A stretch of DNA of 64,000 nt, taken from the NCBI RefSeq assembly GCF_040939455.1, contig NC_134129.1, forward strand, positions 17,556,001 to 17,620,000, read 5' to 3'. Positions 1-63,690 of the stretch are shown here, piece after piece. The notes under the pieces are model-generated. The model was not told where the DNA came from. It saw only the letters and a program-made list of their open reading frames with translations, and ran no database searches. The stretch's first letter is position 1. Each line of letters opens with the position of its first letter. Origin of the DNA: Microcebus murinus (taxonomy: Eukaryota; Chordata; Mammalia; Primates; Cheirogaleidae). A program made the position numbers and the translations under genes.

Positions 1-104
1 ATACAATCCAACCCCATGAAGTCTAAATCTGACAGGGCAATATGATTTGGGTTTATGTTTTAAAAACCAACTGATTAATTTAGTAAAACCAATTGCAGGC
101 AACT

Positions 105-117
105 GGGGGGGGGGGGG
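105..117. repeat. Poly-G tract (13 G)
   Basis: An uninterrupted run of 13 G on the plus strand, just beyond the inferred 3' end of SLAIN2. Confidence 0.9.
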
Positions 118-196
118 AAGGTATTTTAGCATATCCAGAAATTAAACACTTGAAAAAACGAATATAAATTTAATAGTAAACATTATGGTCAGGCTG

Positions 197-202
197 TTTA
201 TT
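197..202 (-). other. SLAIN2: Candidate distal poly(A) signal of SLAIN2
   Basis: AATAAA on the minus strand in an AT-rich context, with no better signal further downstream in the window. Alternatives at 622-627 and 2714-2719 could give shorter 3'UTRs. Confidence 0.45.
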
Positions 203-2453
203 AAGGAGGCAACCACATATACAAGTTCGGCTATAGAAATGTTTGCAAATCAACCTTCATGTGATCTAAAAGGACCATGCGTAATGTCAAAAATGGACAC
301 CTGTACATTCAATAAAAAGTTAATTTAAACATACATATCTAGATCATTCTAGAGTTATACAAACATCTGGGGCCACATATGTATCTAATTTTCTTTCAAA
401 AAAACTGCTTCTATAAAAGTGATGTATTGAGATAATTTTAAAAAGTATCTGACAATTATGAATGGTCCCCAGATTTTACAAAATGTGATTTCCAGGATAT
501 GAAAACTGAAAAAAGTCAACTCTTCAGAAAGTGTTTTATAGTATACAAACAAGTTCTGTAGAAAAATGATCCAGCAAATGCTTGAGTTAAGAATATTTAT
601 ATTTTTCCAATTCTTTACACTTTTATTAACACACTTACAAAAAATAACATTCAAACACTGAGAAAATTAAATAACTTTGGAAGCAGAATTCATAGTTTTC
701 TGCTTACATAGAAGTGACAATTCTGGGCTGTTGGCACAAAATAATCAACATTCATAAAACCCTTACTACTATATATCAAACATAAGTTAAAATCATAGGC
801 ACTAGTTTATCAAATCCACATTTCTTCTGTAAGACTGACCACAGTAAATCCTTAGATTTTCCCAAACAGAAAAATTGGCAATACACACAAAGGCTTTCTA
901 GTAAAAAGGCAATTTTTCTCTTTAGGAAACTAAAAGCCAATAGTCTGTGGTAGTACAACAGCAGGTAAAATAATACTTTACCAAACTCAGATCCAAAATA
1001 AATGTTTTAACAAGTGATGAAATAGTTTAATTAAAAAAAAAAAATAGACTTTTTTTTTTCTGATGCAGCCATTTAAAAACAAAGTTAAATAACCTGAATA
1101 CTTTTTGAAACTGATTATCTAACTTAAAAAAGTGTAATGAGTGTTTCCTAATATTAAAATTCCTTTTAATTCTTAGATTGCAGCATATATATTTTTAAAA
1201 CGTTGCACTGAAAACTGAGACCTGTTTTGTGTATATGTGGTTTTTAAAAGAGACAGTGGCTAGTTCTTTCTTTTACTTACTTAGTTTACATGAGATACCC
1301 CCCTCCCGAAAGCTGATGCTTCCTCTTCCTCTGAAAAGCAACATTGTTAAGTTCATAATCATATAGAATTCTGGCACCGTACTTTCCTGACCTGCCCCAT
1401 CACCCTCAAATTCAAGGATATGATTTCTTCCTTGCATTAGACAGCAAATACGTAGTGCCGGCAGTTTCAATCTCCAGCTGCTTGTGCTAACTGAAAACCC
1501 CCACGCTGGTCAAGCTAATAGAAAGACTACCATGGTATTAGTCATGGCAGAATAAAGGTCTTGGTTAAAGTTTTAACATTCTCCTAACATAGCAATCTGA
1601 ATGCTGTCCTGAATATCAAACCTTCCATTTCTCTCTCCCTCTCAATTTCTTTTGCCAACTTATGGAATGTCTTCAATTAACAGGAAATGAACTTATGTTC
1701 AAATCTCTACAATCTTTTTAGGTGACCCAACTGTCAATATTTTAGAACTGTTCAAATGAAGTATTTTAAAACAGACCTCACTATCACAAATGAGAAGCCT
1801 GTTACAGAAGGAAGTTTTAATCTGGTAACAGTCTTGATAAAACTGAAATAGGTGATTTTAAAGATACATATATGAGCCATTAGAGAGCAAGTGTTTTTTA
1901 ACAGGCTAGAATTATATGCTGGTTTGTTACCAAAAATGCAAAATTGATGTAAGGCAGAATCTAAGTCAAAAGGGACAGTATTTTCAAAAGATGTTTTATA
2001 CAGTTATTCAGTTTAACGTAGATCAACTTAAGTAGGATTTAGCAGGCTATGTTTTCCTACCACATAATAGACCGTTATGCCATTTAATAACAATACAACT
2101 GTCATCGCTAGAGATTTGTAGGTTAAGTGCATAGATTTTTTCACCCCCTCTCTCTTACTGTATGGTTTTGTTCCAGGTTGTAAGCACTGAGGTGTTGTTA
2201 CATCAAGAATAAAGATTCACAGTACTTGCTCTTTCCTATCATGAAAACCTGCTAATAGAAACAAGATCTCTTAGTTCTGTGACAGATAACAGCATGTGAA
2301 GAAGCTGGCTTCAATAGCAAAGGCCATCTTTCCTGAGCCAGGAACTATAAAGTTTAGAAAGATTGTACAACTGATATTGAGCCCTTTTGGCAATCAAAAC
2401 AAACACGCGGAGGCTTGAAGTGTCTGTCCATGCAGCAGGATGGACGCGCGCTG

Positions 2454-2472
2454 TAGCGCCATCTGGTGGTGG
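2454..2472 (-). promoter_or_regulatory. CTCF-like binding motif
   Basis: The plus strand reads TAGCGCCATCTGGTGGTGG. This matches the reverse complement of the CTCF core (GCGCC..CTGGTGG) except at two central bases. It sits in a small CpG-containing patch inside the otherwise AT-rich 3'UTR. Confidence 0.55.
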
Positions 2473-3142
2473 TGGGATGCGAGCGACACCCAAAACTTAA
2501 GATTAAATAAAGCAATACTCTTCCTGATGAATCTGCAAAAATAATTTATGGACTGCTCCTAAATTTAGGGATCACGTTTTAAATCTCTAGTCCAGGTTTC
2601 TTCCTCCCTCTTTCCCCACCCCAATCTCAATCTATAGCTTCCTGGAGTACTAGTGAAACACTGGTGAAATAGTTTAGATAACTAGTCAGAATATTAGTCC
2701 TCTTTAACACAAATATTTATTGATACTAATTTATACAGTAAATTGGGTCAAACGTGAAGTTTCGGATAGCTTGAATTTGCCATGTTCTTGTGTTCAAAGG
2801 TATTCTCTCGTTTACAAGTGGGCATTTCTCTTTGGCATCCGTTGGGTGTATGCCCGGATATTGGCCTCTGTCAAGTATTTAAAAATCAACTTAGTTTCTA
2901 TTAAACAGAACGAAAAGTGACTCCATGGAGAGTGATTGTGTGATTACCAAACACGTCTGATGTTAAATGTCATTAAAGTGCTGTCTGGTGCTCTCTGCCG
3001 GTCTGCGCTGATGGAGACAGAGAGGGCTGGGACTGCCCGGTCCCGAGAGTCTCATCTGAACAGTCTGCACACAAAAGTCGCTTCGTCGCCTGGTGAAGGG
3101 CTATCCGTGGAACCGTGGCCTCTGCGTTCTCGTCTCCGCTGG

Positions 3143-55647
<52,505 letters not shown>

Positions 55648-55987
55648 GCCGCCGCCCGCCGCCCGCACGGCCGCGGGGACCGGCCCGAGGAGAGGCGTCG
55701 CCGCCGCCGCCGCTCACGCTAGCCGAGGCGCCGGCATCCAGCAGGGCCAGGCCCCACCGCCAGGGTCCCCCCGGCTCGGCTTCCCAAGCGCCGCTGGCCG
55801 CAGCCGAGCCGCCTCATCTGCGCCGGCTCCGCGACTGGGGGAGGCGGCGCCAACATCCGGCCCCTGCCGCCATCTTCCCTCCGTCCCTCCGCCCCCCGCA
55901 GGCCGGCCCCGTCGGTGACCTCAGAGCGTCGGGGGCGGACGCGGCCGCCGGCGAGCGCGGAGCGGACCGGACGCCGAGCTCGTGGCG

Positions 55988-56417
55988 GGGCGGGGAACGC
56001 GCGCGCGAGGGGCGGGGCTTCCTCCGGAAGGGGCGTGTCTGGAGCGCCAGCGGAGGCGGAACTCGTCCTGGACCGCTCTGGCGCGCGCCGGGCGAGGGAA
56101 GCTGGACAGAAGGCTCACTGCGGGCGGGGCGGGGTGGGGCGGGGCCGTGCGCGCGAGGGGCGGGGCTTCCTCCGGAAGGGGCGTGACCGTGCCGCCAGCG
56201 GAGGCGGAACTCAGCCTGGACCGCTCGGGCGCGCGCCGGGCGAGGGAGGCTGGAGAGAAGGCTCACTGAGGGCGGGGCGGGGCGGGGCGGGGCGGGGCCG
56301 TGCGCGCGAGGGGCGGGGCTTCCTCCGGAAGAGGCGTGTCCGGAGCCACGGCGGAGGCGGAACTCGGCCTGGGCGGCTCTGGCGCGCGCCGGGCGGGAGC
56401 CTCGCTGCGGGCAGGGT
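55988..56417. repeat. Three tandem promoter units of about 150 bp
   Basis: The block 'gaggggcggggcttcctccg' followed by gaag recurs with ccggaag at 56024, 56172 and 56325 (spacing 148 and 153). Each is followed by 'gcggaggcggaactc' and 'ggcgcgcgccgggcg'. The units differ by several bases. Confidence 0.93.
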
Positions 56418-56515
56418 GGGACCGTGGACCTGGCTCTCGCCGGGCCCCGCCGATTGGTGTCGGGTGAAGGGCGTGTGGTGCGTTCTCCACCTCCACACGC
56501 CGCGCGTGGGACCCG

Positions 56516-56590
56516 CGGGCCGGTCCTTCCCCGCTTCCGGGCCGGTCCTTCCCCGCTTCCGGGCCGGTCCTTCCCCGCTTCCGGGCCGGT
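56516..56590. repeat. 22-bp tandem repeat, three full copies plus a partial
   Basis: Unit cgggccggtccttccccgct + tc at 56516, 56538 and 56560, identical; a partial copy begins at 56582. Each joint makes cttccgg, an ETS-type core. Confidence 0.97.
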
Positions 56591-56748
56591 TCTGGCGGAC
56601 GCGCGGCTCACTCTGTTCCGCGGATGTTTAGTCGGCGCCGCTCGGCCTGGGAGACCGTCGGGGCTGGGGCGCCTCGGAGGCCGTTTGCGGCCCGATTAGT
56701 CCTCTGAAAACCAGAGACCGAGATTCGGACAGCTGAGAGACATCTCAG

Positions 56749-57083
56749 GGCCGGGCACGCGCGGTGGCTCATGCCTGTAATCCTAGCACTCTGGGAGGCC
56801 GAGGCGGGAGGATTGCTCGAGGTCAGGAGTTCGAGACCAGCCTGAGCAAGAGCGAGACCCCGTCTCTACTAAAGATAGAAAGAAATTAATCGGCCAACTA
56901 ATATATATAGAAAAAATTAGCCGGGCATGGTGGTGCATGCCTGTAGTCCCAGCTACTCTGGAGGCTGAGGCAGGAGGATCGCTTGAGCCCAGGAATTGGA
57001 GGTTGCTGTGAGCGAGGCTGACGCCACGGCACTCGCTCTAGCCCGGGCAACAGAGTGAGATGGAGAGACCCTGTCTCAAAGAA
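56749..57083 (+). mobile_element. Alu at the edge of the CpG island
   Basis: Plus-strand dimer with a 'gcac' insertion in its first bases (ggccgggcacgcgcggtggc) and a short, degraded tail. Confidence 0.93.
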
Positions 57084-58340
57084 ACCATGAAAGCAAAAAC
57101 AACAGGTGGCATACAACCTAGCGCTCCCGCCTGAGCGCCGGCAGCACCCGGGCGGGCGCGGAAGCGAGGAGGCTGGCAACCCGGCCCTCCCCTGCCGGCC
57201 TCCCGCGTGCACGCTCTGCTCCTCGGACCACGTGCTTCGGAGAAACCTCGTAGTGCGTGTGTCTTGACTTTTTCGAGACGTGTGCATCAAGGGACACTTG
57301 GACAGAGGTTGCAGTGTGCTGACGGAGGGACGGACGGGGAAGTCCGCCTTTTCTAACGCGTGCTAGTGGCGGCCAAACCGAACAAAGCTCAAATGCTTTT
57401 CTGTCTTGATCACATGCATTGCTCATCGGGTGTGGACTGTGAACCACTCGGCTTGTTGTGTCTGCAGTTTTCTCTCCTTCAGCCGCCGCCTCCACCCTTA
57501 GCCAACACGGGCCCAGTCCTGCTCCGCCGGGGCGTGGGCTCGCAGGACAGGATTTACTCGCCTCTCGACTCCTTTTAACTTTTCTGTTCTGCGTCTTCCT
57601 TCCCTGTAACGCCCTGCCTGCCAAATCCGATTCCTTCTCTCAAAAACCCACAGACAGCCACCCAGGAAACCTCTTCCTGACAATTCCACAAAGATCTAGT
57701 TACTCTGCTTCCTGTAGCATTACCTGATCGATAGCATTACCTGAACAAATTAAAAAAAAAAAATTTTTTTTTAAATTGCATTTTTGTTCCGAGAATTCCT
57801 TTTTGTTTGTTTTTGTCCATTTACTTGGTTAAAGAGACGCATTCCTTTTTGCTTGCCACGTCTACTTTGGTGTCTGGCACGCTGGACATTTAATACTTGG
57901 TTTGTTGAAAGTTAATTATTAATAGAATCTGAGTACTGGCAGGCCAAGGACCAGATAGAGTTTTGCTCATAGCAAAAAAACACATTGAGTGTGTTTAAAA
58001 TTAGCTGGCTAACTTTTAAGTATTTTTCCTAGCTATGCAGGCTTAGTCAAAGGATGTCTTTGTTTGCTAACATGCGGCCGTTGTCTAGTAATATGTGTAT
58101 TATTTATATAATGCACTTCTAAATATCATTGCTGTCTCTGGCATGACTGAACTTGTTACAAGAGGGTTAAACTCATGACTGCTTCACATATAGCAGTTCT
58201 CACTTGCATTTACTGGTTTGTGAGATAGATTCCATGTAGCCAGTTTCTGTAAGGAGAACCCCTCAAATATATTGGCTTGAAAAGAATAATTCACTCGATG
58301 CTATGAAGTTAACAGCAGTGTTCCGTAGGGTAAGGAGAGT
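57084..58340. other. Upstream intergenic: no gene seen
   Basis: GC-rich to about 57560, then AT-rich. A short L2/MIR tail-like fragment lies at about 57867-57915. No splice-supported exon is visible. Confidence 0.45.
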
Positions 58341-58349
58341 TTGGTGTAA

Positions 58350-58460
58350 AGTAGGAACGATGAACTGAGAATCAGAAGGCCTGATGGCAGGTTTTGGCTG
58401 TGCCGTGAATGGGGTGTTTGACCTTAATCTCTGGTCCTTAACTTTATTTAGAATGTTTGA
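58350..58460 (+). mobile_element. MIR fragment
   Basis: 'gagaatcagaaggcctgatg' and 'gtgtttgaccttaatctctg' follow MIR. Confidence 0.5.
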
Positions 58461-58765
58461 ATTGAATGATCTCCAACAATCTCATCCAGCACCAAAAAGC
58501 AAAGGATTCTGATGAATCCTATAGTTGCAAAACATAAATGTAAATACTCTTAGATACATATAGAAGTTCATAGTAGATATACTTGGATTTTTGTTACCCA
58601 ATTGCTTTACTTTGTATCTTAGTGTCTACTATGTGTCAGGTACTTGGGTGTTTAATAGGTTTCTCCTCCAAAACAACTTTTGATTCATACAAACACACAC
58701 TACACACACACACACCCTTAAATATGCTTGTTTTGTAATCTTCACCATTTCAATAAATGGCAGCA

Positions 58766-59115
58766 TTTTTTTTTTTTTTTTTTTGATGCAGCGTCTCACT
58801 TTGTTGACAAGGCTAGAGTGAGTGCCGTGGCATCACCCTAGCTCACAGCAACCTCAATCTCCTGGGCTCAAGCGATCCTCCTGCCTCAGCCTCCTGAGTA
58901 GCTGGGACTACAGGCATGCGCCACCATGCCTGCCTAATTTTTTTTTTTTTTTGTATATATATATGTTTAGTTGGTCAATTAATTTCTTTCTATTTTTAGT
59001 AGAGACGGGGTCTCGCTCTTGCTCAGGCTGGATTCGAACTCCTGACCTTGAGCAATCTGCCCACCTCCGCCTCCCAGAATGCTAGAATTACAGGCGTGAG
59101 CCACCATGCCCGGCC
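58766..59115 (-). mobile_element. Alu
   Basis: Minus-strand dimer; flanks aatggcagcattttt / aatggcagctttt. Confidence 0.95.
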
Positions 59116-59239
59116 AATGGCAGCTTTTGTATGGCAGATGCTCAGGCCAAAAAATTTCAGGATACTCTTCACTTCCTTTTTGCCCCAAAAAACTCAAATT
59201 TTTCAGCAGGGAATCTTGGTTCTGCATTCAAAATATGTC

Positions 59240-60108
59240 TGATTACTTCCCAGCACCTCCACTGCTACAACTCTAGTTCAAGGTGCCATCTTCTCTTGTC
59301 TAGATTACTGGGGTGCTCTCTTAATGAGCGATTCCACTTTGTTGTTTAAAGTCTGTGGTGTGCACAGCAACCAGATCATCCTTTGTGTAAGTCACATCAA
59401 GTTACTCCCCTGCTGGGAATCTTCTAACATACTTCAAAGTCTTTTCCTTGGCCTATAAGGCTCTGGATATTTGGCAACTTCTGCAAGTATCTCATTAACT
59501 ACCACTCTTCCCCTCCCTCGGTCTATGCCAGCCACTCTAAGCCTTTCTGATGTTCTTTAAACAAGCCAAGTATGTGTCTGCTTTAGGAACTTGGCATTGC
59601 TGTTCCCTTCTACCTAGCATCTATTCTTCTTCTGTGTTGCCACCTGAGTCGCTCACTTCCTTCAGGGTTTTGCTCAAAAATTGGCTGAGTTCACTGTCCT
59701 CATTATGACTATCCTCCATAAAATAGCATCCCTGTCATGCCTCACCCTCTTACCCTGTTTCATTCTTCTTCAGGGACATCTGGCTTGCTTCCTTGCTTTA
59801 CTTCCTGTCTCTCTGTAGTAGGATGTCAACTGCATGAGAACAGGGTTATACGACGACAGGTGCACAGTGCACGCTAAGGTGCTCGATAAAGAAATGTTTG
59901 TTGTGAGATGTGCACCATCTGGGGGATGGTCATGATGGAGACTCAGACTTTTGGGGGGAGGGGGGAAATGGGCATTTATTGAAACCCTAAAATCTGTACC
60001 CCCATAATATGCCAAAATAAAAAAAAATAAAAATAAAAGCTAAACTAACATTAAAAAAAAAAAAAAAAAGAAATGTTTGTTGAGTGAATGAATGAATGAA
60101 TGGATTTA
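59240..60108 (+). mobile_element. L2 LINE 3' part, interrupted
   Basis: 'tcctttgtgtaagtcacatc', 'tccttggcctataaggctct', 'gaacttggcattgctgttcc' and the tail 'gtgctcgataaagaaatgtt' with (tgaa)n follow L2 to its end. The tail is split by the stub at 59904-60066. Confidence 0.8.
59904..60066 (+). mobile_element. Short L1-type 3'-end stub, copy B, with two A-tracts
   Basis: Exact 16-bp target duplication aaagaaatgtttgttg at 59888-59903 and 60067-60082. The body matches copy A (12801-12914) with a few differences and extends about 18 bp further 5'. After the first A-rich tract comes 'gctaaactaacatt' and a second A-tract. Confidence 0.88.
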
Positions 60109-60486
60109 GGTCAAGCAAAGCCTTCTACCATATTTATCCTTTAAAAGGATAAATATGTCCCAAATGAATGGAGTGGAAACTCTGAGTGATTTTAAATTTT
60201 TGATTTTTTTTTAAATGATATTTTCCTCTTCTGAAAGAGCAACATGTCATACTGTATATATGTCATCCTCAAAACTAGGTCATTCTCTACTTCCTGAGTG
60301 CCAACAGCCCTTAAGAATTGCTGAGGGTGGAGTCTTAGGTTCTCACGGAGAATTATGAGCACAAGAATATTTCCTTTGTACCCTAAAGGTTGCCAGGATC
60401 TTTCTCTTTCAGGTTAACTACAATGTTGTGTCTTCTCTGGTGACTCAGAAATTAGAGCATGTTTTTTTTTTAAAGTCACTCTATTA

Positions 60487-60784
60487 CGCCTGTCATCCTA
60501 GCACTCTAGGAGGCCGAGGCGGGCGGATCGCTCAAGGTCAGGAGTTCGAATCCAGCCTGAGCAAGATCAAGACCCCATCTCTACTAAAAATAGAAAGAAA
60601 TTAATTGACCAACTAAAAATATACATACAAAAAATGAGCCAGGCATGGTGGCACATGCCTGTAGTCCCAGCTACTCGGGAGGCTGAGGCAGGAGGATCGC
60701 TTGAGCCCAGGAGTTGGAGGTTGCTGTGAGCCAGGCTGACGCCACGGCACTCACTCTAGCCCGGGGAACAGAGTGAGACTCTCC

Positions 60785-60812
<28 letters not shown>
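60487..60812 (+). mobile_element. Alu, 5'-truncated
   Basis: Lacks the first about 20 bases (starts cgcctgtcatcctag). Target repeat agtcactcta on both sides; long A-tail. Confidence 0.93.
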
Positions 60813-60815
<3 letters not shown>

Positions 60816-61318
60816 CAAGAGTCACTCTAAAAGTGACTCCCTTGTGTAGATACAAAGAGTAGGGCTAGTAGGTGTGTCTGAATTATGGGTCACAATTATC
60901 CCAACTACTTTTCCGGGCACTGCCTTGTATGATAAGCTTGCTTTCTTGCTGGCTGAAGGAGTTGCTTCTGTTCTAAGCAGGTGTGGCTCTTTTTATAACT
61001 TGCTCCTACTTGCATGTTAGCTCTTAGTGAAACTCCTGACAAAGTGGAAAACATTATAAACCACTGAAAGTATTTAGAAGGAAAAACTCTTACTCAATGC
61101 CTCAAAGGTATCTAGAAGTCCTAAAATCCTAAATCAAGGGTGTGTGTGTGTGTGAGCACATGCCTAAAAGTAGTTTAGAAATTGCTAGGCACTTAAGGAA
61201 AAATTTGCATTTGCTTTAAAAAAAATGCTCAAATTCTTCAACAAAACCTTAACTATCCAATATGTTTATGTTATGTTCATGGGCACACACTTAGCCACTC
61301 ATTTCCTACTTGTTCTCT

Positions 61319-61497
61319 CTTTTTTTTTTTTTTGAAACAGAGTCTCACTCTGTTGCCCAGGCTAGAATGAGTGCCGTGGCGTCAGCCTCGCTCACAGCAA
61401 CCTCAAACTCCTGGGCTCAAGCGATCCTCCTGCCTCAGCCTCCCGAGTAGCTGGGGCTACAGGCATGCGCCACCATGCCCGGCTAATTTTTTCTTTT
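61319..61497 (-). mobile_element. Alu right arm only
   Basis: T-run and one arm up to 'cccggctaattttttc', then directly the T-run of the next Alu. Confidence 0.9.
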
Positions 61498-61821
<324 letters not shown>

Positions 61822-62071
61822 AATCATAGCTTATTAACTACATCCTTGCTGTCTTGGGCTCAGGTGATCCTCCAGCTTCAGCCTCTTAAGTAGCTGGGAT
61901 TATAGGCATGTGCCACCACGCGCAGCTAATTTTTTATTTTATGTTATTTTTTGGAGAGACAGGGTCTTGCTATGCTGCCCAGGCCAGTCTCAAATTCCTG
62001 GCTTCAAGGGATCTTCCAGCCTTGGTCTCCCAGACTACTGAGATCTTAGGCATGAGCCATCAAGCCTGGCC
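61822..62071 (-). mobile_element. Older Alu/FLAM-like fragment
   Basis: 'gtcttgggctcaggtgatcc', 'gtagctgggattataggcat', 'agagacagggtcttgctatg' follow an old Alu; its first part is missing or displaced by the insertion before it. Confidence 0.8.
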
Positions 62072-62247
62072 CCATTTCATATTCTGATTATATTAAAGAA
62101 TGTGAAGTTGGATAGTTGCTTTATTTTTCTGGCTTTTCTCATTAAATAAGTGTCTTGCATGTAGCTCCTAATAAATATTTGTCAATTGAAATATTTGTCT
62201 AGTTTAAGAATGCGTTTGCTCACATGAGAAGCAGTGTGTAATTTGTT

Positions 62248-62292
62248 CTATTTAGCTTTGCTACTATGGGTAATAGTAGCAAAGCTAAATAG
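62248..62292. repeat. Perfect 19-bp inverted repeat, 7-nt loop
   Basis: ctatttagctttgctacta at 62248-62266 and its exact reverse complement at 62274-62292. Confidence 0.97.
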
Positions 62293-63330
62293 TAAATAGA
62301 TGAGCTTTACTGCTAGGTATGGCTGAAATAGTTTCAATTTTCTCTCGGGTTAGAAATGGGAGAAACGAGGGAAAAACAGGAGTTACCCTTCTTAATTTCA
62401 GAGACAGAAAGACAAAAAAAAAAGTATTAACACTGATTTAGAGAGAAGGAGACTTCTAAACACTCATCCTTCATTGAGATCTAAAATCCTGGTTTTGTAA
62501 TTAATTTGAAGACCATTTTCTTAATTTAGCAAGTACTTAAGTGCTTCATTTCAATGCTAAGTTTTCCACAGAGTGAATTAAATTGATTCAAGCCCACTAT
62601 TGTATGGCTTCATCATCTAAGACAAAGAACATATCAACAAGCATAAATGAAGAAACAATAAACAGACAAGTGATTAATTGATTGATTGATTGATAAACTA
62701 TCATTCTACAGCAATCAGTCAGAGAGAAATGATAGGGTAAGCTTACTCTGGTGTCAAAAACCCTTGACCACTGATTTATCTCCTGCAAGATAAGTGTATA
62801 TGACTTATGACTTCCTCAACCACAGAAATCTGGCTAACCACAATTTCAAATTCATGTACAAATCCAATAAAAAAAATATCAGAAATGGTTATGGGGGAGT
62901 TATTGGCTCATTTAATCCTTGATCTTTTAATCAGTGCATTTTACTGCCTTGGAATTTTTTTTAAAAAGTAGCTACAAGTGTTCTAAGTTTTTTTTTTTTT
63001 TTTTTAATTCACACAGACTCAAAATACGTCCCATTCCCTCCAGCCAGGAAAAACATCAACAATATCCCACTTGCAACCTTGCCATGATACGCTCTTTAAA
63101 AATCAGAAAATGAAAAATGAAGAGCCATATTTAAAAAATTATTTCAAATTCATCACTGCCAGGAATTTAAATTGTTCACCTTGATACTGATTGTTGTGAA
63201 CACATGAATATTGTTTTCAAAATTGCCTTTTAGAAAGAGATACCAATGTTTTTCTCAAGAAAAACAGTCTAAACCTTACCATTAGACTGTTTTCCTTACC
63301 ATCATATGCATAATTTATTAAAATTAACAA
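62293..63330. other. Upstream intergenic: no gene seen
   Basis: AT-rich; a short (GATT)n run at about 62670-62692; nothing else recognised. Confidence 0.4.
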
Positions 63331-63667
63331 TTTTTTTTTTGAGACAGAGTCTTACTTTGTTGCCTGGGCTAGAGTGCCGTGGCGTTAGCCTAGCTCACAG
63401 CAACCTCCAACTCCTGGGCTCAACCGATCCTCCTGCCTCAGCCTCCCAAGTAGCTGGGACTACAGGCATGTGCCACCGTGCCCGGCTAATTTTTTCTATA
63501 TTTTCAGTTTCTATATTTTCAGTTGGCCAATTAATTTCTTTCTCTTTTTAGGAGAGACGGGGTCTTGGTCTTGCTCAGGCTGGTTTTGAACCCCTGACAT
63601 TGAGCTATCCTCCCTCCTTGGCCTCCCAGAGTGCTAGGATGACAGGCATGAGCCAGTATGCCTGGCC
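63331..63667 (-). mobile_element. Alu
   Basis: Minus-strand dimer; the linker has a small duplication ('ctatattttcagtt' twice). Confidence 0.95.
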
Positions 63668-63690
63668 AGAAAAATACTCTTGACACAGTA

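Larger units (their letters stand above)
180..3142 (-). other. SLAIN2: SLAIN2 3'UTR (extent inferred)
   Basis: From the stop codon down to about position 180 there is AT-rich DNA in which I recognise no Alu, L1, MIR or DNA transposon, in contrast to the rest of the window. This suggests a long constrained 3'UTR. Possible poly(A) signals (AATAAA on the minus strand) are at 2719-2714, 627-622 and 202-197; the last is my choice for the distal end. The short reading frames in this stretch are not convincing genes. Confidence 0.65.

Noticed and set aside
55648..55668. Longer N-terminus starting seven codons upstream
   Set aside because: The upstream codon is GTG, not ATG; the downstream ATG has a strong context and matches the known SLAIN2 start.
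55814..56631. Overlapping 238-265 aa frames on both strands upstream of exon 1
   Set aside because: Same CpG-island effect, plus the tandem repeats give repetitive peptides. No splice sites or known domain.
57118..57727. Possible second gene upstream, from several 60-168 aa frames
   Set aside because: Frames overlap on both strands in GC-rich DNA and show no domain; the long minus frame runs into the CpG-rich shoulder.
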